DNA of 64,000 nucleotides from positions 1 to 64,000 of the forward strand of contig JAGFZX010000002.1 in the NCBI GenBank assembly GCA_017889585.1, read 5' to 3'. Below the pieces are notes generated by a model. The model had not been told where the DNA came from. It saw nothing but the letters and a program-made list of their open reading frames with translations, and did not search any database. This document shows positions 8,547 through 17,404 of this stretch, piece by piece (the first letter of the stretch is position 1; each line of letters begins with the position of its first letter). This stretch comes from Bacillota bacterium. GTDB lineage: Bacteria; Bacillota; Negativicutes; DSM-13327. Position numbers and translations under genes: made by a program.

Positions 8547-8950
8547 ATGTCTAAAGTTGCTGTTGCGAGTACTGATGGAATAACCATTAATGAACATTTT
8601 GGTAGAACCGAAGAATTTTGGATTTATGAAAGTGATGAAGGGGGAAATTATCAATTTATTGAACGCAGAAAAAATACTCTTGAAGAATCTAAGGATCATC
8701 ATGCTACTACAGTCCAATTACTTCTGATGTTGAAGTCGTGCTAGTTAACAAAATTGGTCCGGGAGCGGAGAAAGAATTGCGGCGTGAAGGGATTATTGCT
8801 TTAAGTGTATCTGGTTCCATTGACAAAGCCCTCATCGCTTATTCCAAAAGAGGGAAGTTTATTAAGAATAATGCACTACTAGGGACGGCAAAAGGTTGTC
8901 AACCATCTGGTGGTCATGGTGGTTGTGGATGCTCTAATGGGTGTAAATGA
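8547..8950 (+). pseudogene. NifX/NifB-C-type cofactor-binding protein, frameshifted
   Basis: ATG 8547 (after AAAGGAAG) opens MSKVAVASTDG..INEHFGR, the start of a dinitrogenase FeMo-cofactor biosynthesis domain. The frame stops at 8744, but an overlapping frame (8738-8950) supplies the rest: VVLVNKIGPGAEKELRREGI and a Gly/Cys-rich tail GGHGGCGCSNGCK. The switch is near 8712-8720 and could be repaired by a single-base change. These proteins carry or bind Fe-S/FeMo-co precursors. A programmed frameshift is possible, but no slippery heptamer is visible. Confidence 0.75.
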
Positions 8951-9057
8951 TTAATATATAAAGGCTAAGTTTCTCTTAATGAAACCTAGTTGTTAAATTT
9001 ATAACAATATGCCAGTTATACACGTACAGTATAAAGCATCTTTTTTTCACTAACCCC

Positions 9058-9087
9058 TTGACAGTTTGCAGGGGGTGATGGTAAACT
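9058..9087 (+). promoter_or_regulatory. Putative promoter of met operon 1
   Basis: TTGACA followed at 18 bp by TAAACT, a weaker -10. Leader element 7 begins 23 bp downstream. Confidence 0.5.
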
Positions 9088-9109
9088 AAATAAAAAATTG
9101 ATAGACATT

Positions 9110-9172
9110 GCTGATCAGAAAGACTGAAGGCTAAGGAAATTTCCGCATATACGGAAGCTTCCTTAGCCTTTT
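9110..9172 (+). promoter_or_regulatory. Leader element 7 with terminator
   Basis: GCTGA, TCAG/CTGA stem, AGGC continuing into GGCTAAGGAA with its complement TTCCTTAGCC and a short T-run. It controls the first metNIQ operon. Confidence 0.78.
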
Positions 9173-9249
9173 ATATTTGTCAGCCGAAAAGCATAAGGTT
9201 TTCGTGGATGATCTAGAGAGGTTTATTTTTATAGTTGAGGTGATTACTA

Positions 9250-10296
9250 TTGATTAATCTTACCAATGTAACAAAGACCTATGTAGGGAAAAAAGATGTC
9301 TGTGCACTTAAGGGCGTCAGCCTTACTGTAGAGCCTGGTGAAATATATGGCATCATCGGCCTAAGCGGAGCCGGGAAAAGTACCTTGATTCGCTGCATTA
9401 ATATGTTAGAGAAGCCTACCGAAGGATCCGTTATTGTTGATGGACAGGAACTGACTTCTTTATCAATCAAAGAGCTTAGGGAAGTTCGAAAAAAAATGGG
9501 TATGATATTTCAGCACTTCAATCTCTTATCTTCGCGTACCGTATACGACAACATTGCTTTTCCCCTAGAACTGGAAAACAGGTCTAAGCAGGAAATTGAA
9601 CAGACGATTATCCCATTGCTAGAACTTGTAGGCTTAACAGATAAGAAGTCTTATTACCCGTCCCAACTTAGTGGCGGACAAAAGCAGCGTGTAGGTATTG
9701 CTAGGGCGTTGGCTAACAACCCGAAAATTCTCCTGTGCGATGAGGCCACCTCAGCACTGGATCCGCAAACCACCAAATCGATTTTGGAACTTCTTAGGGA
9801 CATTAACCGTAAGTTGAACCTAACCATTGTACTTATAACTCATGAAATGCATGTAATCAAAGAGATTTGTCACCATGTGGCAGTCATCGAAAATGGACTC
9901 ATTATTGAACAGGGTAAAGTTATCGATGTATTCACGAGTCCACAGTCGGTAACGGCTAAGGAATTCATCGGTTCCGTTATCAGTACAAATTTACCTGAAG
10001 AATTATTAAGGTCCTTGCAACTTTCGCCTACACCAATCCTCAATAGCAATATTATCGCTCGGCTTACCTTCCTTGGTGAGTCTGCAAATAACCCGGTTAT
10101 TGCAAGTTTGATTCGCAACTTTGATATTGATGCAAGTATTCTTTTTGGCAACGTTCACTATATTCAAGGAATACCGTTTGGTATACTGATTGTTTCTCTC
10201 TCTGGAAATGAGGACAGTTTAGAGAATGCTATGGCTTATTTGCAGAAGCAAGACTTAAAAGTGGAGGTGATAGGTTATGTCGCCACAAATAATTGA
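9250..10296 (+). CDS. metN: Methionine ABC transporter ATPase (with NIL domain)
   Basis: 348-residue ATPase of the MetNIQ importer. Walker A GLSGAGKST at about residue 38, LSGGQKQR signature at about 141, Walker B ILLCDEAT at about 161, and a C-terminal regulatory NIL domain (about 270-345), which in MetN binds methionine for trans-inhibition. TTG start behind GAGGTGA. The end overlaps metI by 20 bp. Confidence 0.93.
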   Translation: MINLTNVTKTYVGKKDVCALKGVSLTVEPGEIYGIIGLSGAGKSTLIRCINMLEKPTEGSVIVDGQELTSLSIKELREVRKKMGMIFQHFNLLSSRTVYDNIAFPLELENRSKQEIEQTIIPLLELVGLTDKKSYYPSQLSGGQKQRVGIARALANNPKILLCDEATSALDPQTTKSILELLRDINRKLNLTIVLITHEMHVIKEICHHVAVIENGLIIEQGKVIDVFTSPQSVTAKEFIGSVISTNLPEELLRSLQLSPTPILNSNIIARLTFLGESANNPVIASLIRNFDIDASILFGNVHYIQGIPFGILIVSLSGNEDSLENAMAYLQKQDLKVEVIGYVATNN

Positions 10297-10930
10297 CTCT
10301 TTGATCCTTAGTCTGTGGCAGACCATTCATATGGTAGTTGTTTCAGCGAGCATTGCTGCTGTACTGGGTATTCCTTTGGGTGTCATAGTACTTACAACCG
10401 ATAAAGGACATATATTAGAAAATATTCCTTTTAATCGACTGTTAGGCGTCTTTATGAATGCGACTCGATCCCTTCCTTTTATTATTCTCATGGTAGCGAT
10501 TATTCCTTTAACCCGTTTAATTATTGGGACCTCTATTGGCACTGCTGCAACAATTGTTCCTCTCACTATTGCTGCCATCCCTTTTGTTGGACGATTGATT
10601 GAAGGGTCCTTAAGGGAAGTTGATTACGGGCTAATCGAAGCAGCTCTGGCTATGGGATCTTCTCCTTTTGAAATTATCCGCAAGGTACTCCTGCCAGAAG
10701 CATTACCGTCGATTATCTCAGGTCTTACAATCACAGTTATCGCTCTTATAGGCTACTCCGCAATGGCTGGTGTTATTGGTGGCGGCGGTCTAGGTGACCT
10801 GGCTATCCGGTACGGTTATCAACGGTTTCGGCCCGACGTAATGTTAGCAACGGTTATTGTTCTTATCGTTATGGTACAGTTTGTACAATTCACAGGCGAT
10901 TACATTGCCCGTCGCGTTAACAAAAAATAA
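10277..10930 (+). CDS. metI: Methionine ABC transporter permease
   Basis: 217-residue inner-membrane permease with five predicted segments and the EAA loop (GLIEAALAMGSSPFEIIRKVLLPEALP). It starts within metN, after GTGGAGGTGA, indicating coupled translation. It matches MetI in length and order (N-I-Q). Confidence 0.93.
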   Translation: MSPQIIDSLILSLWQTIHMVVVSASIAAVLGIPLGVIVLTTDKGHILENIPFNRLLGVFMNATRSLPFIILMVAIIPLTRLIIGTSIGTAATIVPLTIAAIPFVGRLIEGSLREVDYGLIEAALAMGSSPFEIIRKVLLPEALPSIISGLTITVIALIGYSAMAGVIGGGGLGDLAIRYGYQRFRPDVMLATVIVLIVMVQFVQFTGDYIARRVNKK

Positions 10931-10976
10931 AGCCATTATTGTAAAAAATATTTTATTATAAAATGGAGGTAAAAAA

Positions 10977-11801
10977 ATGAAAAAAATTAGCGTATTATTG
11001 GTAATCCTTAGTATTATGACGGTTCTAGTGGCCGGGTGCGGCGGCTCACAAAAAGCAAATTCTCCGGCTCCAGCTCCCGAAAAGAAGAGTGTCAAAATCG
11101 GCGTAACGGCGGGGCCACACGCCGAAATCATGGAAGTGGTCAAAAAAGTAGCGGCTAAAGATGGTTTGGATGTTCAAATTGTAGAATTTAATGATTACAT
11201 GACTCCAAATATCGCGTTGAGCCAAGGTGACCTGGATGCTAACAGCTATCAGCATCAGCCATGGCTAGATAATCAAATTAAAGATCGAAAGTATGACTTT
11301 GCTGCTGTGGGCAAGACGGTTATCTTTCCGATGGGGATTTACTCGAAGAGTATTAAAAACATTTCCGAAATCAAAAATGGGGCTTTGATCGCTATCCCTA
11401 ACGATCCTGCAAACAGCGGTCGGGCTTTAGCTCTTTTAGAAAAAGCTGGTGTTATCAAACTGAAATCGGGGGCTGGCATAAAGGCAACCCTTGCGGATAT
11501 TGTTGAGAATCCGAAAAATGTGAAGATCAATGAGTTGGATGCTGCCCAGATTCCCCATTCCCTGGTTGACTTAGATGTTGCCGCGATTAACACTAACTAT
11601 GCTATGGTAGCTGGACTTGTACCTACTAAAGATGCGATCGTCATCGAGGACGGAAATTCGCCTTATGCTAACCTGATCGTGGTTCGTAGCCAAGACAAGG
11701 ATAACCCTGTTTTCAAGAAACTGCTTACTGCTTACCAGTCGCAGGAAGTAAAACAGTGGATTAATGAGAAGTATAAGGGTTCATTCTTACCGACCTGGTA
11801 A
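10977..11801 (+). CDS. metQ: Methionine-binding lipoprotein
   Basis: 274-residue NlpA/MetQ-family solute-binding lipoprotein. A signal peptide ends in the lipobox VAGC (Cys21), followed by a Ser/Pro-rich linker. Typical MetQ stretches are visible: VGVTAGPHAEIM-like start, NSYQHQPWLD, NDPANSGRALALLEKAGVI and NSPYANLIVVR. It ends the metNIQ operon and is followed by a strong terminator. Confidence 0.93.
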   Translation: MKKISVLLVILSIMTVLVAGCGGSQKANSPAPAPEKKSVKIGVTAGPHAEIMEVVKKVAAKDGLDVQIVEFNDYMTPNIALSQGDLDANSYQHQPWLDNQIKDRKYDFAAVGKTVIFPMGIYSKSIKNISEIKNGALIAIPNDPANSGRALALLEKAGVIKLKSGAGIKATLADIVENPKNVKINELDAAQIPHSLVDLDVAAINTNYAMVAGLVPTKDAIVIEDGNSPYANLIVVRSQDKDNPVFKKLLTAYQSQEVKQWINEKYKGSFLPTW

Positions 11802-11862
11802 GATGCTACTTTAGCTTTATTTTATGATAGAAAATGCTATTTCCTTCACGTTTGCAGGGAAA

Positions 11863-11893
11863 AAGAAAGACCGCTAGAGCGGTCTTTCTTATA
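11863..11893 (+). terminator. Intrinsic terminator of metNIQ
   Basis: AAGAAAGACCGC-TAGA-GCGGTCTTTCTT hairpin, 62 bp after metQ. Confidence 0.85.
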
Positions 11894-11946
11894 TAAATTT
11901 AGGTGATTTTTAATATAAGTTGTAGTGGATAAAGGAGGAGACTAAA

Positions 11947-12432
11947 GTGACAATAACCCTTGAAGAGAGGAAGAAAAAACTATTTGGTAACCATGTTCTT
12001 ACGATAACCCCTTTAACTGAAACTGGAGAAATTGACGAAGAGTCTACTCGAAATCTTGTTGACTACAGGATTGAAAAAGGTGTTCATGATATCCTGGCTT
12101 TGGGCGGTACGGGCTAAGTTTTTGCCCTTACTGATGAGGAAAGACAGCAATATGCCGAAAACGTTGTGGATCAGGTGAAAGGCCGGGTACCAGTTGGCAT
12201 TGGTGCGGATTACATATTTACCTGTATTCCCTATTATCATCCTCATCGGGAGGGGGGGCTTCCGACATATTCAATACATTGCTGATGCCTCGAAAGAGTT
12301 ACCACTGATGGTATATGATGGAGGAGGGGGTATTGTAAACCGGTAATGGAGCTGATTGATGAGATAAGAAAACGTGAACTAAAGGCGACAATGAAGAAGA
12401 TAGGCTTGTTTTTTTTGAAAAATAGAAAATAA
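11947..12432 (+). pseudogene. Dihydrodipicolinate synthase/N-acetylneuraminate lyase family remnant
   Basis: A GTG behind AAAGGAGGAG opens VTITLEERKKKLFGNHVLTITPL, a DapA-family start. The frame meets TAA at 12116, where the family has the Glu of GGTGE, then resumes VFALTDEERQQYAENV. A frame change near 12240 is needed to reach HIQYIADASKELPLMVYD. The rest of the barrel, with the Schiff-base lysine, is missing. The gene is dead, with at least one nonsense mutation, one frameshift and a large loss. It lies upstream of glcDEF. Confidence 0.8.
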
Positions 12433-12481
12433 TGGCCTAGACAAGTGGCAATTAAAGCCTGTAGGAGAGAGAGAGAGTTTA

Positions 12482-13860
12482 ATGGCATTGCAAAGAGAGA
12501 TTATTAACCAGTTGAGGTTGATTGTCGGTGAAGGCAATATCTTTACCGATGTATTTGATTTGGAAGCCTATTCCTTTGACAGTTCGATGTACACCGGATT
12601 ACCCGATGTTGTTGTTTTGCCAGAGTCGGTACAGCAGGTCGTAGGCGTAGTCAATTTGGCTGGGCAATATCGAGTACCGCTGATGGCCCGGGGTGCAGGA
12701 ACCTGTTTGAGCGGAGGAGCGGTTCCTATTCATGGTGGGATTGTCTTAGGACTTACTAAAATGAACAAAGTTTTGGAATTAGACTTGGATCATGAAAGAA
12801 TTGTTGTCGAAACAGGAACTGTAAACTTGGCAGTCCAAAAACTAGTGAAGCAGCATGGCTATCTATTCGCGCCTGATCCAGCAAGTATGAAGGCTTCGAC
12901 TATCGGTGGTAATATTGCTGAAAACGCAGGAGGAATGCATTGCGTAAAGTACGGCAATATCCGTGAGCATATTTTAGGGCTGGAAGTCGTACTCGCCAAT
13001 GGGGAAGTCATTTTGACTGGCGAAATGGATAGAGAATATGCTAGCCCAGACCTCACTTCTCTGTTTTGCGGGTCGGAGGGGACTCTTGGTATTATTACTA
13101 AGGCTATGCTTCGTCTGACTCTTGTATCTGAGAAGATTGGTACACTGTTGGCTGTATTCGAAAATTTAGACGATGCCGGGAATGCTGTGTCGCAAATATT
13201 AGCCAACGGATTGCTGCCTAGTAGCCTTGAGGTTATGAATGAAGTGATTACCAAGGCTTTAATTAAATATATGAATGTTGATCTTTCACCTAATGGGGAG
13301 GTTACCCTTTTAGTGGAAGTGGAAGGCTACGCAGTTGAATTGGAAGCGCAGATGGCAATCGTGAGAGACAGTTTTATTGCCAATCATGCCATAACCTTTA
13401 GATCGGCGAAAGACCAGGCCGAAAGGGCCAAATTATGGGAAGCACGGCAAGGTATAAATGGTATTTTTGGGCAATTAGGCTCGGCACAGTTGGTACAAGA
13501 TCCATCTGTTCCTGTTGATAAAATAGGAGAAATGATGCGAGAAACTGCTAAGATTGGCAAGAAATATGGCGTCATCATTTGTCAAACTTGTCATGCTGGT
13601 GATGGTAATCTGCAGCCGGCCATCATGTATGATGCAAAATCAGAGAAACAACATAAAATGGCGGAGCAAGCTAGTGACGAGATCTTAAAAATTGCGATTG
13701 GCCTGGGAGGAAGCGTTTCTGGGGAACACGGTATTGGAATTGAAAATTGCGATTTATGCCTCAGCAGTTTAATAAAACAGAATTGGTTTTCATGGAAAAG
13801 TTTAAGCGAATGTTAGATCCTTCGTTACTACTCAATAGAGGAAAAGTGTTAGAACTATAA
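12482..13860 (+). pseudogene. glcD: Glycolate oxidase subunit GlcD-like, frameshifted near the C-terminus
   Basis: FAD-binding type 4 oxidase (GlcD/D-lactate dehydrogenase family). The FAD motif ARGAGTCLSGG is at about residue 76, GGNIAENAGG at about 141, and the C-terminal CHAGDGNLQP/GEHGIG motifs are present. The ORF-track frame ends at 13816 with an off-family tail. One base missing in the A-run after GEHGIGIE (about 13745) diverts it; restored, it reads FMPQQFNKTELVFMEKFKRM and ends at 13860. The break removes only the last 38 or so residues, so some function may remain. Confidence 0.85.
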
Positions 13861-13884
13861 TCTAACAACAGGAGATGGCTACTT

Positions 13885-15078
13885 ATGGTTGAGGCACTTG
13901 AATCATGTTTTGAAGATATGTATTATCCGCGTTCTGTGGAGGAAGTAAGAGACATTATTGGTAAAGTATCACAAGACGACTGCAATATTGTTCCGATGGG
14001 TAATGGAACTAAAGTCGGTGAATATATTGGGAATCACGTCCAGCGTACAATTGGACTTTCTATGAAAAAGCTAAATAAAGTATTGGAGATTAACCAGGCT
14101 AACTTAACTATCACGGTCGAGGCGGGAATTTCCCTATTTGAACTACAGAAGGTTTTGCTGCAGCATAACCTATGGCTCCCGGTAGTCGTTCAGCGTGCTG
14201 AGCTACGTACGATAGGGGGGCTGATAGCAGAAAATGCTAAAAATTATGAAAAATATTCAGGGAAAAATATTGGGGATTATGTTATCGGTTTAGAATTTGT
14301 TACTCCCGAGGGTGAAATGATCCGAACTGGCGGGCGTACGGTAAAGAACGTAGCTGGTTATGATTTTACTCATTTATTGAACGGCAGTATAGGCACCCTT
14401 GCCATAATAACGAAGGTCACTTTTAAGTTAAAACCTAAAGCAGAACTACGAAAAACTGTCTTGATTGCCGCCGCTGATTTGAGCACCGGCAATGATTTGC
14501 TAACTATAGTAAAAAAAATGTCTCTGACTACGACTTCCTTTCATTTGTTTACGATTACCAGTGATTTCGATCCAGCTTTTTTTGAACGGGCAGAGGCAAT
14601 AGGGGTTATTAGTCTTGAGGGGGTTAAAGCAACAGTAGAGGACCACATTAGCAAAATACAGGAAGGTGTTAGGCAGAATGGTGTTGTGGAAAAAGTACTG
14701 AATAGTACGGATTATTGGGAGAACTACTCATCCCAATATAGTAATATTCCTCAGAAGTACAAAATCTGCGGCAAGGTAGACAAAAGACACTTGCCGAATT
14801 TTATAGACCTAACTTGCGAAAGTAAGAAAATTTTTGCAGGGTTTTTTATTGATATAGGTACAGGAGACATTAGCATGTATTGTCGAGACGAGGAAGTATT
14901 CAAAGATATGCATGACAGACTAGAAGAATTCACAACACGTTACGCGTTGCCTTCATGGATGGTAAAAAAACGCTCACACCCACTGTATCGATTAATCAAA
15001 AACAGTTTGGATAAGAAAAATTGTTTGTTTGCCAATAATTTAGTATTGTCTATTAACGATAGTGTGACTAGGAAGTGA
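13885..15078 (+). CDS. FAD-binding oxidase, GlcE-like
   Basis: 397-residue second flavin subunit of a glycolate-oxidase-type complex. FAD-binding type 4 domain with VPMGNGTKVG at about residue 32 and GRTVKNVAGYDF at about 152, characteristic of GlcE. It lies 24 bp after glcD and 7 bp before the Fe-S subunit, behind CAGGAGATGG. It probably passes electrons from a 2-hydroxyacid to the GlcF-like subunit; the acid cannot be told from sequence. Confidence 0.85.
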   Translation: MVEALESCFEDMYYPRSVEEVRDIIGKVSQDDCNIVPMGNGTKVGEYIGNHVQRTIGLSMKKLNKVLEINQANLTITVEAGISLFELQKVLLQHNLWLPVVVQRAELRTIGGLIAENAKNYEKYSGKNIGDYVIGLEFVTPEGEMIRTGGRTVKNVAGYDFTHLLNGSIGTLAIITKVTFKLKPKAELRKTVLIAAADLSTGNDLLTIVKKMSLTTTSFHLFTITSDFDPAFFERAEAIGVISLEGVKATVEDHISKIQEGVRQNGVVEKVLNSTDYWENYSSQYSNIPQKYKICGKVDKRHLPNFIDLTCESKKIFAGFFIDIGTGDISMYCRDEEVFKDMHDRLEEFTTRYALPSWMVKKRSHPLYRLIKNSLDKKNCLFANNLVLSINDSVTRK

Positions 15079-15085
15079 TTTTGAT

Positions 15086-16381
15086 ATGGGCGATTTATTA
15101 GTAGATCTGCAGAAATGCACTAGGTGTGGCTTCTGCCAGGACGTTTGCCCTACTTATAAGGCCGAACTGAACGAAGGATCAGTGGCGCGGGGGCGTCTTA
15201 AGTTGGCGAAAATGATTGAAGAAGGCAAATACCGGTGGGATAGGGACAGTAAGCTTCATAAGCATATCAATGATTGTCTATTATGTGGTGCTTGTGTTAG
15301 CAACTGTCCCGGCTCTATTCCGGTTAGCGAAGTGATGATAAAAGCTCGGCAGAAAATTAATAAACAATCTGGTACCGATCTGTTTTACAAGGTTGCCTAC
15401 AAGGGGGCGCTTTCTGATCAGAAAAAACTCAAATTGGGCCGAAATTTTATGCGGTTATACCAAATAACTGGAGTAAAGAGGTTGGTAACTGCCACAGGAA
15501 TATTAAAAGCGATACCACCATTAAAAGTAATGGAAGAGAGAATGCCAGAGGTACCGAAAAAAACATTTTTTGAGATGTTGCCAGATTTGGTTGTCCAACT
15601 GCAAAATCCGAAGTACAAAGTGGCTTATTTTTGTGGGTGTGCTACAAACTCATTTTTTGGTGACGTTGGTGCCGCTACCGTAAAGGTGTTGCAAAAGTTG
15701 AATTGCCAAGTATACGCTCCAACTGTGGAGTGTTGCGGTGAGCCTCATAAAGGTGCGGGTGATCTGGAGGAAGCAAAAAGATTGGCCAAAAGGAATATTG
15801 ATATCTTTTTTAACGAGAAAAATTTTGACTTTATTATTACAGATTGTGCTACTTGTGGCAGTGCGTTAAAAAATTACAAGAGATTGTTGGGCGATGATAT
15901 AGCTTATCAGATGAAAGCCGAACAATTTAGTGCTGCTGTTTATGACCTGAATCAGTTTATAGTATATAAAACTGATGCGCTAGAGAACATATCGGCAATT
16001 GACAATCAGGAGATAACCGTAACGTATCATGATCCTTGCCATCTGGTACGGGGTCAGAAAATTTCTGAGGCGCCCAGAGAAATACTGAAAAAAATACCTA
16101 GTGTAGTACTCGTTGAAATGGAAGATACAAACAGTTGCTGCGGCGGTGCAGGATCCTACGGATTCACTCACCATCGTTTATCAAAAAAATTTTTGCAAAA
16201 TAAAATGGAAAAGGTAAAGGCTACTGGAGCTAATTGTTTAGCTACCTGCTGCCCAGCGTGCATGATGCAGCTTGGTTACGGCATTAGAAGCGAGCAATTG
16301 AACATGAAGCTGGTGCACCCTGTGCAACTACTAGATAAAGCGCTGCTACAAACGATAGCTGATCAAAAAGTTGAAGGCTAA
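15086..16381 (+). CDS. Fe-S subunit of glycolate-oxidase-type complex, GlcF-like
   Basis: 431-residue protein with two 4Fe-4S motifs near the N-terminus (CTRCGFCQDVCP at about residue 11 and CLLCGACVSNCP at about 67) and two CCG cysteine-rich domains (ECCGEPHKGAG at about 213; NSCCGGAGSYG at about 351). It takes electrons from the flavin subunits. The last seven codons (IADQKVEG) coincide with a match to the core of the leader element (16358-16378). Confidence 0.88.
   Translation: MGDLLVDLQKCTRCGFCQDVCPTYKAELNEGSVARGRLKLAKMIEEGKYRWDRDSKLHKHINDCLLCGACVSNCPGSIPVSEVMIKARQKINKQSGTDLFYKVAYKGALSDQKKLKLGRNFMRLYQITGVKRLVTATGILKAIPPLKVMEERMPEVPKKTFFEMLPDLVVQLQNPKYKVAYFCGCATNSFFGDVGAATVKVLQKLNCQVYAPTVECCGEPHKGAGDLEEAKRLAKRNIDIFFNEKNFDFIITDCATCGSALKNYKRLLGDDIAYQMKAEQFSAAVYDLNQFIVYKTDALENISAIDNQEITVTYHDPCHLVRGQKISEAPREILKKIPSVVLVEMEDTNSCCGGAGSYGFTHHRLSKKFLQNKMEKVKATGANCLATCCPACMMQLGYGIRSEQLNMKLVHPVQLLDKALLQTIADQKVEG
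16358..16378 (+). promoter_or_regulatory. Leader-element core lacking a terminator, inside the glcF 3' end
   Basis: The full core pattern is present: GCTGA, TCAA/TTGA inner stem, A-rich loop and AGGC. No T-run hairpin follows. It could be a relic from the edge of an insertion, or chance. Confidence 0.35.
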
Positions 16382-16473
16382 TTTCTTTGCAAGACAAGAG
16401 AAGATGCCTTAATAGGGCAAGTTCGGTTCTGCGAGGCGCGCTTCTAAAAAGCTTACAGCTATAAGTAGAAAAA

Positions 16474-16800
16474 AAGAGCCCTCCTTTGTTAGAATAAATG
16501 CAGGTTTGCCGACCGCATTACGAAACAAAGGAGGACTATCCAAATGGATAACAGCAGCTTAGCACATACAAAATGGAAATGCAAATATCATATAGTATTT
16601 GCTCCGAAATATCGAAGGCAAATTATATATGGGAAGATTAAAAGGGATATAGGGATTATATTGAGAAAACTATGCGAATATAAAGGCGTAGAGATTCTTG
16701 AAGCAAATGCTTGTGTAGATCACATTCATATGTTAGTTAGTATTCTGCTGAAATTGAGCGTATCGCGGTTTATGGGATATTTGAAAGGTAAAAGTTCATT
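16474..16800 (+). mobile_element. IS200/IS605-family remnant: left end and truncated tnpA
   Basis: The left end has a subterminal hairpin (CTCCTTTGTT ... AACAAAGGAG, about 16481-16533). The tnpA ORF starts at 16544 with the IS200 hallmark start (HTKWKCKYHIVFAPKYRR) and keeps the HUH motif (VDHIHML at about residue 65). It breaks after GYLKGKSSL, so the catalytic tyrosine region is lost and the element cannot move by itself. The frame runs on into unrelated sequence up to 16867. Confidence 0.85.
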
Positions 16801-17187
16801 GTATTTCTTCACGGTTCTAATGCTGGTGGATGGAGAACCTGGAATAAGTGGATTTGAATTGTTCTAGGTTTCTATTTCTTAGGCGTCTTCCTCAATCTAA
16901 TGACTACGGTTGTTCCTAACATCCAGTGGCGCGGTATTGCGGATATACTGGCAGTGGAGTCATATCTCAGCGGTGTTATTCCTCTCTTTGGCATTGCCTT
17001 GCTGGAGTTTGGCGTGATTGGCAAGGGAAAAACAGATGATGAGAAGATGAAGCTTCATTTTATCATCTTGACCGTCTTCCTCGTTGTGGCTCATGTCGCC
17101 ATGGTTTTTGGTATGGTTGATCCAACGATTATGGGGTGGAATCCTAATGTCGGTGGCGGACATATGCAACATATGGGACATCAATAA
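16801..17187 (+). pseudogene. DUF6803-like membrane protein remnant fused to the IS200 fragment
   Basis: The ORF-track piece (16900-17187) is only the C-terminal half. The same frame upstream reads GGWRTWNKWI, a TGA stop at 16855, then IVLGFYFLGVFLNLM, matching small permease-like membrane proteins with two or three hydrophobic segments (GVIPLFGIALLEFG; LTVFLVVAHVAMVFGM). The 5' end has been replaced by the IS200 fragment. The C-terminus is Met/His-rich (GGGHMQHMGHQ). The family name is from memory and moderately sure. Confidence 0.6.
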
Positions 17188-17213
17188 AAGAGTAGGTATA
17201 TACTTTATAAGTA

Positions 17214-17242
17214 TTGACAATGGGCTGTTGTAAGTATATAAT
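17214..17242 (+). promoter_or_regulatory. Consensus SigA promoter of met operon 2
   Basis: TTGACA and TATAAT, 17-bp spacer, both perfect. Leader element 8 starts 29 bp later. Confidence 0.88.
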
Positions 17243-17270
17243 GATAAAAAATTGCAAAAGTAGTAACTTT

Positions 17271-17337
17271 GCTGGCTGGTCAAAGAACTAGAGGCTATAT
17301 TCCATTAAATGATGGAGCATAGCCTCTTTATTTTTTT
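17271..17337 (+). promoter_or_regulatory. Leader element 8 with terminator
   Basis: GCTGG with a CTGG/CTAG inner stem (one G-U pair), loop TCAAAGAA, then AGGC in an AGAGGCTAT/ATAGCCTCT terminator with a T7 run. Nearly identical in wording to element 11. Confidence 0.78.
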
Positions 17338-17404
17338 ATCTAAAATAGTCAATTTTTATAATTGACTGTTTGTTCACTAGAAAGGTAAAAGGAAGGCGGA
17401 TTGA

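Noticed and set aside
8738-8744. Programmed ribosomal frameshift in the NifX-like gene
   Set aside because: No slippery heptamer or downstream stem is visible; simple indel decay or a sequencing error is likelier.
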